A stretch of DNA of 64,000 bases. It comes from Rhexocercosporidium sp. MPI-PUGE-AT-0058 (taxonomy: Eukaryota; Ascomycota; Leotiomycetes; Helotiales). The DNA lies in NCBI GenBank assembly GCA_020746875.1, contig JAGTJL010000010.1, forward strand, positions 186,001 through 250,000. The letters run 5' to 3'. The notes beneath the pieces are model-generated. The model was not told the DNA's origin and did not search any database. It saw only the letters and a list, made by a program, of their open reading frames with translations. Position numbers and translations under genes: made by a program. Of this stretch, positions 21,212-32,941 are shown piece after piece. Positions within the stretch are counted from its first letter, which is position 1. Every line of letters begins with the position of its first letter.

Positions 21212-22865
21212 TCAATTTTCATTGACTGGCGCAAACTTTGACATCCTCCTCAGCTTCAAGCCATATTTCATGAATACAAACGGAACAGGAATTGCAACTG
21301 TTGCAACAGCAGCCAAAATCGACATCGCTGGACCGATTCCTAGATTGTGGAACATCGGTTGTGCTGCAAGAGGAAGTCCCGCCGCCAATACACTTCTCAG
21401 GAAAGTGTTGGCAGAGACAGCAGAGGCTGCATAGAGTCCATAAGTATCAATGAGGAAATTGATGCATTGTTGAAAGATGATGTTGAAGCCTGCACCGATA
21501 AAGACAGCTGCGAAGACAGGTGACAGCCAAGAGATACTAGGTTTGGCTGTCCAACCAAACCACCAGAGACCGAAGGCGAAAATGAAGCTGCCGATGGCCA
21601 TTGGAGCCAGTCGTGCTTCAGGAACGGGGTTGCCTTTAGATGCTTCGAGAGCTCGTGCGTATCGGGGTTGGTTCCCGAGATTGACAACGACAGCTGAGAG
21701 GACGCCGATGAACAACGCGAGAAAAGGCAAGGACCCGATCACAGGACTCCAACCGCGGTCCTCGTTGAACACAATTGGGAACACTTCCAGAGTCAAGTAC
21801 AGTAGGCCATAAACGAAGGAGGCATAGAATGCAATGCAAGTGACCATCGGCTCTGTCAGAAGCATCCTCAGAGGACGCGCGAAGTGTTTCGTTACTATGG
21901 TCTTCGGAGACAGCTTGATGGTTTCGTGTGGGTGATAAAGAGACTGGTTGCCTGTCTCTTTTCTCAAGCGCTGAGCTTTTTTCTTCAGAAGGACAGGTGC
22001 GTATAATTCTGGAAGAGCAAAGAAGGCAAGAGCAGCTGCGGCGAACACCCAGATGGCTTCAATGTATTCAGTCCATCGCCAGCCAAGATGTGGATTGACT
22101 AGGAGTGCTGCCCCGATCGTAGGACCGAGAGTTGGACCACCAACAACAGCTAAGGATCATCAGCGAATACCCCTGTGCGCATCTAGTTAGAATTTGACCT
22201 ACCGACTGCATAGAAAGTCACAGCTGTTCCTCGAGACTTAGGTTCCCAGATATCCCCTAGCGCAGCGGCAACATTGCTGACTGGTGCTGAGCCGAACAGA
22301 CCAGCAAAGAAGCGGGTTATGAAAATAGTTGGGGCGTTCTTACCCACAGCTGTGGCGATGGAGAAAAGTCCCAAGCAGAACATCGCTGGCAAGAGGGACA
22401 TTCTTCTTCCCCAGATTTCAGAGACTGGCGCCCAGCATAAAGGCCCGAAGGCGAACCCGAGGCTGTCCTTGAGATTTAGCATATTTCAAGTTAGTGACGA
22501 GACGTAACTTACATGTACAGTGAAATTACCAGGACAGTGACCTCTTTACTGACACCAACATAGTCCGCAATAGCATCCTCAGCTGGAGCAATAATGCTAG
22601 ATCCCAAACTTGCAGCCAAAGCCAACATTGATAGCTGAAAGGTTATCCACCACTTGTATCCTTCTGACCAATTCAGTGGATTCTCTGGATCATCGCTACC
22701 CTCCCAGTCGACAGCATTTCGGTCTGTCTCCTTGCCATGCTCGTCTGTTACTGGAGGAAGAGCATTTTCTTCATCATTCAGCGGTGTGGAGCAGGTTGAG
22801 TATCGTGTCACTGCCCCATGAAAACCAGCGTGGACTGAAGGATGGGTGCTTAAAGCCATAATCAT
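21212..22865 (-). CDS. MFS drug:H+ antiporter family transporter (DHA1-like)
   Basis: Proton-coupled plasma-membrane transporter of the fungal DHA1 (drug/polyamine) type. Exons 22865-22513, 22462-22203 and 22149-21212 join in phase to give 516 residues. The cytoplasmic N-terminus (about 1-75) has the DPENPLNW block common in this family, followed by about twelve hydrophobic spans. Loop motif GFAFGPLCWAPVSEIWGRR marks the TM2-TM3 loop, and GGPTLGPTIGAALL marks the antiporter motif C in TM5. Two ATGs (22865, 22859) are equally plausible starts; the frame runs further upstream but opens at a GTG. Substrate unknown. The neighbours suggest metabolite export, but no biosynthetic core enzyme is present. 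Confidence 0.92.
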
Positions 22866-23777
22866 AGATCTATGATAAAGGAGAACTTGGCGCCAAGAAT
22901 CACTGGGAAAGTTCACAGCATTTTTATATACTCATTTACGTCGCTATTCTTCTGAAGTGCTGGATGAAGATCTGCCGACATGCACGGCAGTATGCTTCCG
23001 CTGCGGCTCAAACGGCATCGGCATGCTTGACATCATGTCTTGGTCTCAAATTTATTCCATAGACCGTGAAATTTAATATGTTGACGGTCAGAAAGAAAAT
23101 TCGGTATCCAAAACCACACTCATGGGCTGTGATCCGAGAGATCTAGTGTTTAGGCATGCGGAGTCAGCAAGAATTTATGTCAGCTACAGCTGAGTTTCTG
23201 TAGTATTTTAATTGACATTAATAATGCATTATGACGGAAATCGAGTGAGATGACGAACGCTGGCAAGTAGGTTCAGAATACTAGTTTATTCAGCTGAGAT
23301 ACATTGTAGCATCTATGGATGCAAGGAATTACATGTGGTAGCAGAGTTCCGGATGGGGTTCGGTGTTCGGAAAAGGGACATTAGCCGAGTGTTGTGATAC
23401 CCTATGAATGAAAACAAAAAGGAAACTCATGTCAGTGCAGGACGAGCTACTTTACTTTTCTCAAATTCGAAGTTGTTTCAAACCTTTTTCTTAACAATTT
23501 TTCAGAATGAAATAGAAGGCATTATGTCCATCTCGAATGAATACCTCGGAATTTCCCCAGCCCGGCTCGGTTCAACCCCGCAGTACACAACAAGTGGTAC
23601 AACTAACTGGCCAGAATTACAGCAGTGTCAGTAATTAGCTTCAATCGCACCAGGCCCTCACCAAATTCCGGAAAATGCCACTTTGAATTATACCCCATAT
23701 ATGACCTTGGATAATTAAATACTTATATGAATCGATCGCTATATGTTTAAATATAATCTCCTTGAGGATTTCTTATT
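22866..23777. other. Intergenic region between MFS and SDR genes
   Basis: Shared upstream region of the divergent MFS and SDR genes. AT-rich, with short frames only (for example 23404-23634) and no family motif. Confidence 0.5.
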
Positions 23778-24152
23778 TGTTGAGTGGTACTGTACGAGGT
23801 GCTTCAAGTCCTCGCTTGGCCTCGCGTCCAAATTTCGCAGCCTTTATAGAGATTAACTTCTTATATTATTAAACGTTGTGTTCGTAAAGTTAGCTCTAGG
23901 GATTTTAGAGGGGAGATTAGCTATTCCAGGTAGGGTAAGGGAAGCTCAGCGAAGATAACTCCAGCTAGTTAGCTGTACGGCTGTAGACTGCCTTCTAGAA
24001 TCATTAGTACGTCGTGAGATTGGCATGGACACTACAGTACTCGAGCGAGAGGAAAGAGGGGTACAACTGGTATATAGACAAGAAGGAGAATCTTGATGAA
24101 ACGTCTTTATTAAAGTCTTTGTTGACTAGATTTCTCATACTATATCTTCAAC
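23778..24152. repeat. Possible solo LTR or LTR remnant
   Basis: About 375 bp beginning TGTTGA and ending TCAAC, close to the TGTTGA...TCAACA ends of many retrotransposon LTRs. It has an internal CTTTATAGAG TATA-like element and AT-rich TTATATTATTAAA stretches. No flanking target duplication is visible (TTATT versus TAAAA), so this is only a candidate. Confidence 0.3.
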
Positions 24153-24158
24153 TAAAAC

Positions 24159-25464
24159 ATGCCCACTGATATGGAAATTGATGGTGTACACTTGAAAGGC
24201 AAAGCTAGTTCAGGCATGGCAGTACGTATTCCTTTTCGATATTCCCCTGAAAGAGAAGAACACTCCACTCACACCCCTTGAGCAGACATCAACTCCCTCT
24301 CCAACCAAGCGATCCGGAGCACTAGCACCCGGAATAGCTTTCGTAACAGGCGGTGCCCATGGCCTAGGAAACGCCATTGCCGTCTCTTTTGCAAGAGATG
24401 GTGCAAGAGGTGTAGCTATCGTAGACATCAATCAGGAGACTTTGAACGAGGGGAAGAAAACCATCGAGGCGTATGGGACGAAAGTGTGTATCCCCATCTC
24501 TCAACGGTGGCGAGATAATTCAATTTTGCTAATTTTTGTCGTAGTGTCTAGCTATCCAAGCCGACGTATCGAAAGAAGAAGACGTTGAGCGAGCAGTCGC
24601 AGAAGCAGTGCGAGATTTCGGTAGGATCGACTATGCTGCGTGAGAAATCCCCTCCCTTTCCTCACTGTGAAATAAAACCATTTCGCTACAGTACTAACAG
24701 GTATTCAGAAACTTCGCCGGTATCATAGGACCCATGGATCAAACAGCCGAGTTATCATTCGAAAGTTTCCAGAAAGTCATGGCTGTGAACTGTACTGGTG
24801 TTTACTTGTGTACCAAGCATCAGTTGAAACAGATGATGAAGTAGGATTCTATTGAAGTGCAAGTTCTACCTACTCTTCATTTGTTTTACGTTCTACCCCA
24901 AGAAGGGGCAAGAGAAGCATGTTGTGCTGATAATGTTAATGGGATAGTGAGGAAGGACGGGTTGAGCAGAGAGGTTCAATAGTCAACTGTGCATCTATCA
25001 ATTCCGGCATGGCATTGCCGGGTACATTACCCTACACGACATCTAAACACGCTGTTCTGGGTATCACGAGAACAGTGCGTCTCTCCCTCACAGGCTCCCC
25101 ATGTCTCCTCACAATACTCATCTAACACCCATAACAGGCCGCACTCGAAGCCCGCTCCCACGGCATTCGCGTCAACGCAATGTCCCCCGGCTTCTTACTA
25201 ACTGATCTTCTCAAACTAGTGGTTGGCAATGTCGTTCCAATGGAATTCTATGATGCATGTTTGGCGAGATAGGGCCGAGCTGGGAAGTTCGAGGAGGTGG
25301 GTGATGTGGTTATGTTACTTAGTGGGCCGAGGATGTGTTTGGTTAATAGTGTGAATTTGCTAATCGATGGGTGAGTGACTCCGGACTCCCGAGATCTAGT
25401 TTATATGGTATTGGTTTGAGGTAAACTGATCATGCATAGGGGCTTTACTATCAATGAAGCTTGA
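24159..25464 (+). pseudogene. Short-chain dehydrogenase/reductase gene with a premature stop
   Basis: NAD(P)-dependent Rossmann-fold oxidoreductase. Exons 24159-24221, 24286-24483, 24545-24639, 24709-24840, 24948-25074, 25138-25370 and 25440-25464 join in phase. Motifs seen: TGGAHGLG cofactor loop, NFAGI, SIVNCAS and the catalytic YTTSK. An in-frame TAG at 25270-25272 sits inside LAR-stop-GRAGKFEE, where Q (CAG) would be expected. Beyond it the frame stays open with normal SDR tail features (DVVMLLSG, VNLLIDGGFT) to TGA at 25462. A single C-to-T change explains it. The truncated product (249 residues) would keep the active site but lose the last beta strand and substrate loop. It might be a recent pseudogene, a strain allele or an assembly error. 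Confidence 0.8.
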
Positions 25465-25569
25465 CGAAAGGTGAATGTGAAAGGATGAGAGCTGGAAGAG
25501 TTTCTGGAAGTCTACTGTCTTGACTGGGGATGTGTCTTTCGTACATTTCTGTTGATATCTGCATTCGAT

Positions 25570-26887
25570 TTAATTCATCATCATCTCCTCCAACTTATCT
25601 TGCATATCGCAGAAAATGTTGATTGCCTATTCACATGATTAGTCCAGCCACTCTTTAACAAAAATTAAACTCAAAGCTCTCACCTGTACCAATTTCCTTT
25701 CTCCCTCACCATCACCCCCATTACACCTCGTAAACGCAATTCTATACTTTGCCTGATCATCCGCATATCTCACAAAAGCAGGAACTTCCTTAGTCGAAGC
25801 ACTCTCATTAAATAGCGAGACAGGCGTATTCGAAGATGCTGGCATGGTAGATAGTTCTTGGAGAAGGCCAGGTGCGATAGTGATATGGTGCACACCAGCC
25901 AATTGCATGATCTCACTCGTGGAAGTCAAGCTAGCGGGGAGGACTTGGGTCTTAATCCCGTTGGCTTCGTAGAGACGTTGTGCTTGGACGCAGAGCTTTT
26001 GGGCTTTGTTGTGGTCGATGAACCTGGGGAGCCTTAGCTTTTGTCTTCTCTCTGAAGTTTGAATGTTTTGGGGTGAGAATACCCAGCTTCAAAGTGCACT
26101 TTGAGTTCATTCACATAAGGAGCGATGTAATGACACCCAACCTCCCCAGCTAGCGATGCTTGCTCGATAGTAAATAACGTCGTAGCTAAAGTGGTTGTCT
26201 TGCTAGCCTCCAGGATACGGCATGCTTGGAGACCTTCCCATGTGCTAGGGATCTTGATGCATACTCGAGTATTATCGAACGAGGAATCTAGGTAGCGGAA
26301 TAGCTCGATGATTCCTACATGTGCTGTCAGCAATCTTCTATGGTTCCGAAGCGAGATTGTGGGATAACGTACTCCGAGCATTCTTGATAGTCGTCTCTGT
26401 GTCGTACGAATAATACGGGTTTGTCTGGACATGAACGAAGCCCGTGACGTGATGAGATATCTCAAGTTGTAAGCTGACCATCTTCGAGCTGTCTTAGTAA
26501 AAATTTCTTGCTAATAAACTATGGTTTCGACGTACAACAATCTCAACAGCCAATTCCGCAGCAGAAAGCTCGGGGTATTCTGACGCCAGTTTCTTGGACA
26601 TGGAGATTGCATTCTCAATTCTAGATTTGTGAGATGGCTTTTGGAGTTCGTTGTATGCGATTGCCTGTTACACATAGCTCGTCAGAAGTTTGTGCAAGGT
26701 AAATAGTAAGCATTCCTACCTGGTTGGAAGTGCAGTCGACGAATGGACCAAGAGCTTTGGGAACTGTTGGATATTAAGAAGTGCCAGTTGAAGGAGGTAG
26801 ACAGAATCTACCTTCTACATCCATGGTATCGCAGTCCACGATAGATCGTGACTGCAACAATTGCAACAGGGTCTTTTCAGGAGACAT
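25570..26887 (-). CDS. Transaldolase-family protein, divergent
   Basis: Class I aldolase fold; transaldolases move a dihydroxyacetone unit between sugar phosphates. Exons 26887-26812, 26763-26720, 26664-26536, 26481-26373, 26314-26083, 26023-25684 and 25626-25570 join in phase to give 328 residues. The Schiff-base lysine lies in VCIKIPSTWEG, matching the family's KI.STWEG. The block TTLFTIEQASLAGEVGCHYIAPYV is also diagnostic. The first signature is unusual: DCTSNQ in place of the usual DATTNPS. Six introns are many for its size. Length is near the 320-335 of fungal transaldolases, so it is probably functional, but it reads as an accessory paralog rather than the housekeeping enzyme. It faces the broken SDR gene tail-to-tail, about 105 bp apart. 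Confidence 0.9.
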
Positions 26888-27450
26888 GGCTGGAGATCAG
26901 AGAATTTAAGGCAGATGGTTGGGGAACACTTCAGGGTTGATTGAAATTGAAAACTGTTTTCGCTTGTCGAATTGCCCAGGTGAATTGAAAATAGTTCAAG
27001 ATGTTTTGAATTCTTCTCAGGAACTAGGAAAAACAAAAAGACATAAATCAATTATCAATTATCAATTTCCGAGATCATGGCGGTTTCCCCGCCTCTGGAC
27101 TGTGCTGCGACGATGTGCTGTCTAGAGTCGAAAACCTTATACCGCTGATGGAAGAGGAAGGTGAGCCGATCGAATCGCGGGGCGAGGTCCCCTGTTTGCT
27201 CTCCACTTGCTGCGTTTTCGGGGGGTGCTGCGAGGTTGGAGGAGGGGGGAATTTGTCTCAGAGATGTTGTTCAATTGTGTACTATGCTATGATTGTTTGA
27301 AGACATCTGGGATATGTAGGCGTCAGTGTGAGAATAGACATTGACAACGTCTCAAAGTCGTAAATACCATTCAACATTCCAAGAAAATCAATCTTCAACT
27401 GGAGCTCCGTGCTTGAAGAACCATCAGTATCTCTCTGAGAAGGTAATGCT
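26888..27450. other. Intergenic region
   Basis: Promoter of the transaldolase gene and 3' region of the PrpF-like gene. No gene seen. Confidence 0.55.
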
Positions 27451-28726
27451 TCACTTCCAGTAAACAAACCCCTCCATAAGCCTCCTCGCCGTCCTAAAGA
27501 TAGTAGCATTCGTCAAAGCTCCTTTCCCGTCAAACGTAGCACCCACCAAAATCTTCCCACTCGAGTGGCCTAGCGTGATACCGTCCGCATCAACCCTCTC
27601 TCTCTGAACATTTTGCCAAACCGTTGAGCCCTCTAGGCTCGAAGCAGCGGCAACAGCCATCGCAACCGTGATAGGCACCGCACGGTGCGGTTGTCCAACA
27701 GACAGAGCCCTAACTACCAAATCTATACCATCGCCCTCTACCGTTTCGCCGGACAGGAGTTTGTGTGATATTGGAGATGAGACCATAGCTATCTTCGGTA
27801 TAGAACCAGGTATAGATGCCTGGTCTCTACTGATTCCCATCGCAACTGAAGCTTGCCGACGTATAGAATCCAGCCTCGACAGAAGAGTAGGGTGGGCATC
27901 AATATCATCTGGCAGAATCGCGCCATCAACATTCATATCCTTGGCCTGGACAAAGACACATGGATTCCCAGCATCGATACACGTCGCGTCGACACCGTCG
28001 AAGCTATCTACCACATTTCCAGTAGGTAGTAACTTGCCGGTTTTCGAGCCTCTGTAAATGACCACAATCAGCTGGGGTCAGAATGCAATTGCAAGGAAGG
28101 GTTGCGTACGAAGGGTTTATGAAGGCCAATTCAATTTTAGCAGCCGTTCCAGACACTCCATCAATCGCAAAATCTCCATACGCAGCAGCTTCCCTCTCAG
28201 CAACCGGAAACTTAGAATGTATGATCTTGCCCGTATTCGTATTATGTATCCTGACCGTGACATCCCCAGCTTCTACATCAGGCGCTTCAACCAAGCCCGA
28301 ATCGATAGCAAAGGGCCCAATGGCACTCGTCATATTCCCGCAGTTGCTGGAGAAGTCGACATCATCGTTCTTGATGCCCAGGGCAGCGAAGGTATAGTCG
28401 ACATCAGCGTCTGCGTGGGAGGATGGGCCTACGACGCAGACTTTAGAGAGGGAGGAGAGCCCGCCACCGAGACCGTCGAGTTGTCTGCCGTTTGGATCGG
28501 GGGAACCAATTGCACCGCGGAAGATGGCAGGCCATGCTGTGCGGTCTGAAGGGAGATCTTGCTGCTTGAAAATTATGGCTCTCGAGGTACCGCCCCGGTA
28601 GTAGGATGCTGGGAGTTTGTTCTGCTTCGTGAGGGTAGATGCTGGTCTGGTGGGGCGAAATGGAGGGATGTTGCGAGAGGACAGCGCTGCGGCGGATCGC
28701 AGGGCATTGATGGGTGCTCTAGACAT
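27451..28726 (-). CDS. PrpF/DUF453 family isomerase-like protein
   Basis: Member of the PrpF family (diaminopimelate-epimerase fold), which includes aconitate and methylaconitate isomerases. Exons 28726-28110 and 28051-27451 join in phase to give 405 residues. The N-terminus (about 1-33) is rich in Arg, Ser and Ala without acidic residues, a likely mitochondrial presequence. Family motifs: YYRGGTSRAIIF at the start of the domain, GRQLDGLGGGLSSLSK, and SSNCGNMTSAIGPFAI with the conserved Cys; later DAGNPCVFV carries the second conserved Cys region. Near the end, RTARRLMEGFVYWK is typical. In bacteria it acts in the methylcitrate cycle. In fungi the substrate is not settled, so the isomerase role is inference. 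Confidence 0.9.
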
Positions 28727-29200
28727 TGTCTAAAAGTTTCGAGAGTATCGGTATCATGGCGAACAGGAGCGAAGCTTTCAGGTTCTACATTTGTATTGTT
28801 GCGGTTGTAGAGTACGTGATGATTAGGATTTTGAAGTGACGGAAGCGCAGCCGAGAACGGATGGATCTCCGAAACTCTCTTCAACCTTCTTTCGGAGCAG
28901 TATCAACATCGCTTACACAAGTCCGAGACAGCGGGGGTCAAGCAACATACACGGCGTCATGTTTCGGGTTATACATTCGTTGGTCCATTTACATCCTATT
29001 CGTATACAAATTATCGATCCTGATCATTCCAAGTCATCGCATGATTGTGTGCCGCAATCCTAAGCCCAAGCCCAACTCCGTGTCATGATAGCCTTCTCTG
29101 ACACCCCGACCAAACCCAGCCCATAAGGTATCTTCAAATCCAGCCCAGAAGAAAGGCATATGTACAGCTTCTTCAATGTATTTACAGGAACAGTGCCCAT
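28727..29200. other. Intergenic region
   Basis: Between the PrpF-like and GH76 genes, both on the minus strand. Nothing further seen. Confidence 0.55.
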
Positions 29201-30766
29201 CTAATCCACACAAATCCACCATATCATGGCGATGAAGGATACGAGGATCACTGCGGTCAAGAATCCGGCACCACCTCGATCGGCAGTCGTTGCTGGACCT
29301 ATTGGAAGATAGCTGACAGACTCACTACCAGCATTGGGATCGCCAACACTCGTTCCACCTGTAATATTCGTCACCGGCCCAGATACTTGCGATATCAGGT
29401 TGCTCTGTATCACTTCAAGAGCAGCCATTTCTTGACCAACGCCATAACTGCCATCCCAAGTCGCGCCCATAGACCATCTCAACCCGCACGTTCTTCCGTT
29501 ATTTCCACCTGAACATTGAGCCGCTGCTGCCTTCGCACTTGGGCCGAGTTTGCCCATGATGGCATCGTATGTATAGGGTGCCATCTTGGTAGTTGCCGCC
29601 ATCCAACGCGCCAGGTAGGCTTTGAAAGAGTGTTGATCTACATTGCAAAGCCCATTATTCTCACACGCCACTTCCTGCATCACATTTTGGCCATTCGGAA
29701 AGAACACGTCCAAGCCCTTGATCAATCCATCGAGTCTCGTCTTCCAAACTGTCGATCCATTGGTGTGGTTATACATGTTGGCAGCACCGAGGAGCATGGC
29801 ACCGGCGTTATATGTCCACTGAAGTCGATTCACCTTTGTGCAGTTGATCAAATCATCGGAACCATCGAAAATGTAGTAGTTCTGATCGATGAGCCCAATG
29901 CTCTCCATCCAAACATAAGTCTTCTCTGCCCAATCGGAATATGTGTCGTTCCCAGTATATTTTGCAAGTCGCGCGCCAAGATTAAAGAAACAGCCATTTG
30001 AAATGGAGTTCTTGTAGTTGTAACCATTGTTGAATGTGAAAATCTGCCATTTGAGGCCCCCGCCGCAGGATGTCGGATCCCATCGAGGAGCTTGAGTATT
30101 GAAAACTGCTTGAGCAAGAGCGAGCCATTGTGGTTGATCAGGCGGTGGATTAGGGAAGTTGACCTCTGCTGCTGACATGGCTGCTAGGCCCCAAAAGCCC
30201 TGATCATCGTTGCCTTCAGTTTTTGTCTGGTTGGGCGTCATGTAATCTCGGTTGGGTCCAACCTGCCAGAGGAGAGCTTGTGTCGTGACATCGTTGTATG
30301 TTGTATCGCCTGTATAATACCAGTAGTCTACATCTCAAATCAGCTCCGTGACCTTTAGTAATTTCAATAAAGTTTGATGTAGAAGGCTGGAACAAAAGAA
30401 GAGAATCCGTACCAATCATAGCCCCAAACATCGCCCCAGCTTCCCACCTATTGCGCGTCAGTACAGAATCGAGGATGTATGTAAACAGTGTAAATACCAA
30501 TAGTATGGTGCAGGCAGATTCCCAGGTATATCGCCCGTGTTATTACCAGTGTAATAGCTCATCATGTCGAACGCAATTGACTTTGCGACGGACTTGATCG
30601 AATCTATAAATGTGAGCTAAGCCACCCAAGAACTTCGATCTCTTGGAGTGGATCGCCAACTTCACTTACCAGCAGAGCTTAAATCAACAGTCAAGGCATT
30701 GACGACTTGGCTTCCCGCCAGAAAAGCTATGGCCGTACTGCCTATGGACGTCCCCGCGAGCTTCAT
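29201..30766 (-). CDS. DFG5: GH76 family GPI protein (DFG5/DCW1-like)
   Basis: Mannan endo-1,6-alpha-mannosidase family; the yeast members Dfg5/Dcw1 cross-link GPI proteins to wall glucan. Exons 30766-30670, 30603-30498, 30447-30413 and 30327-29201 join in phase to give 454 residues. Signal peptide at about 1-24 ([14 protein letters not shown]). Motifs: [17 protein letters not shown] early in the (alpha/alpha)6 barrel, [13 protein letters not shown] containing the catalytic Asp pair, and [13 protein letters not shown]. Five or more Cys and many sequons are present. The C-terminus is a Gly/Ser region plus a hydrophobic tail ([17 protein letters not shown]), consistent with GPI attachment. Exon 3 is only 35 nt. 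A role in hyphal wall assembly follows from the family. Confidence 0.93.
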
Positions 30767-32941
30767 GGTGAGATTGAAGCTCTGCCACAAAGGTGAAAGG
30801 ACCCCCAAGGGATGCCCGGTACTTTCGGATGTTGTTTCAATGGCGTTCGGGAGCTGTTATTGCAAGGAATGTGTCTCGGCCTCTGCATGCAAAACGAATA
30901 AGATATTGTAATTCAACAATAATAATAATAATAATATTCTCGATCTCCCACTGCGACGCAACGTCTCGAATCGGATATCAATACTCGTGGGAATGTGGCG
31001 GGGGTTTGGTGAACGAATGTACCGATGTCGAGGTGGGGTTGCTGAAGTCACTAAAACCGAGTGATGCCAAAATCCGTCCAAGTCTTCCAAAAGCGAGTTT
31101 GATGTGCCTGCAATAGAGCAAAGTCCAAGCACTCCTCGTTACTGTAGTGAAGATAGAGGACTTCGAATCTTGGGAAGAAAGAAAAGATAGGTGGTACTGT
31201 ACATCTCAGGAGGAAGGTGGGACATGGCCGACGGAGCAAGCACTTGTTAGCACTGAGGCGGCGCTCTGGTGGAGAATGCTTAAAGAGAAAACGCGAAGCC
31301 GATATGGCCGAAGACTGCTGATGAGCTATTTTAGCCATCAAACAGAAAACTGGAGAAAAGCACACGAAAGAACTGGAGAAAGGGCCAACCAAGAGCATCT
31401 TTTTCACGTCTGTGAATCACTGATTCAACCAAACTCGTTATACATGATTTGACTGCAATGGAAGAATGATAGGAAAGAGAGCTCGAACCCTTCCAAAGAG
31501 CTCCAGAAGGTGTTACACACTAGCATCATGCAGGCAATTCCATGCAGGTCGTAGAAGGGAATGATATCATCTGTGGTCTGCGAAACTCAACAAGCGTGTC
31601 GTTTATGTGGAGGAGAGGTGATCTTGAAGCATGCAGGCCAACTTTATTTTCGTCAAACCCCTGACATGACAGGGGAGACACGGCAGGTGAGGGTTCATCA
31701 CGTTTGAAGCACGTGATTTAGATCATGTTTGTAAAGTCTTTTCAATAAAAAGTTATGTGAATCGACCACTTATGTCACTTATGTGTAGATTGGGAAAAAT
31801 CCAGTGCCCTTAGATGGCCAGCTTTACGGGCTGCAAAAGGATGCGGATGCGGTCTTCTCGGAAAGATAGGACCTTACAGTACGAGATAACCGCCCTTCTC
31901 AAGGTCAATCCCAGTCTACTTCAATAACTTCCCCTTCCCTCTGTGGCCGGGTTGGTACTTGAATACATTGAGCCAAGTCTGCTCTTCAGACAGACATGTG
32001 GCTTGTGGTGGTGGCTGGTCAAGTATTGGATCTGGATACACGCTGAGGAAGCAAAGACCGCTACATAGGACGGAGAACTGTTTGACAGTTGAGCAGCGAG
32101 CTTGAGGACTAAGCAACTCTCTCCTTTAAATCTCTAATATCAAATGAGGTCATATGGAACCTTAGTAATCATCTCCGGGCTTTGTGGGTATTACTGTTTA
32201 TAGATGTGAGTACCGGCGTAGAATGAGTTCTGCTCGATTCAACCATCAAGGAGCCAGTAAGGACTTCACCAACAGACCAAATTTTAGAGCCTAGGTTCAT
32301 CAAGAGGGCAGAAGACAATTGCAAGTCTTAATCTGGGGAAATGAGATCAACAGGGGCAACAGGCATCATTCCGGCACTTTGTACACCATCAAACAGACTT
32401 TGAAGTCTAATTCTTCAGCCTGCGAACAAACGAACAGAACCGAACAAGCCGGAAATCAACCAGATCTATCAAGGCATCTTGCCCTTTATTCCGGCGTTGG
32501 CACGTCTTACCCAAGAAACACTGCCACGATCTCATTCACGTGCCTCGGGTGGCGGGTGAGTGGATTGCGTATGTGTACGTCCGTAGGTGGAAAGAATTGA
32601 CTGTGCTCGTAAAGAGGATTGATTAGAATAGAATCTATAAGTTCCCCAGTCGTGATTGAAAAGTGACGAGCAAAGCAAGTCACCCCAAAAGTGTTGTTCT
32701 TAAAATATCCATTTCCCGTCTCCGCTTTGAGCCTTGCTGTTTGTCCAGCTGGTGGTCCGTCTCCGTCGCCTCGCCTCTCCCAAACCTTCTTCAAACCGCA
32801 ATCACCACGCAACCTCCTCCTCCCATCCACAACCTACAACCACTTCCAACGAACCAACAAAGAATCCATTCAACTTGCAAGCGATTCCGAATCCTTCCTA
32901 CAATCCGCACCTAAACCACCTAAACAACCTACACAATCACA
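30767..32941. other. Intergenic region
   Basis: About 2.2 kb. Short AAT microsatellite near 30917-30936; scattered short frames on both strands without motifs. The last 200 bases are an A/C-rich leader before the synaptobrevin ATG. Confidence 0.55.
30917..30936. repeat. AAT microsatellite
   Basis: Six to seven AAT units in tandem. Confidence 0.85.

Noticed and set aside
19655..30766. Classical secondary-metabolite gene cluster
   Set aside because: An MFS, an SDR and accessory enzymes are present, but no polyketide synthase, NRPS, terpene cyclase or DMATS is seen.
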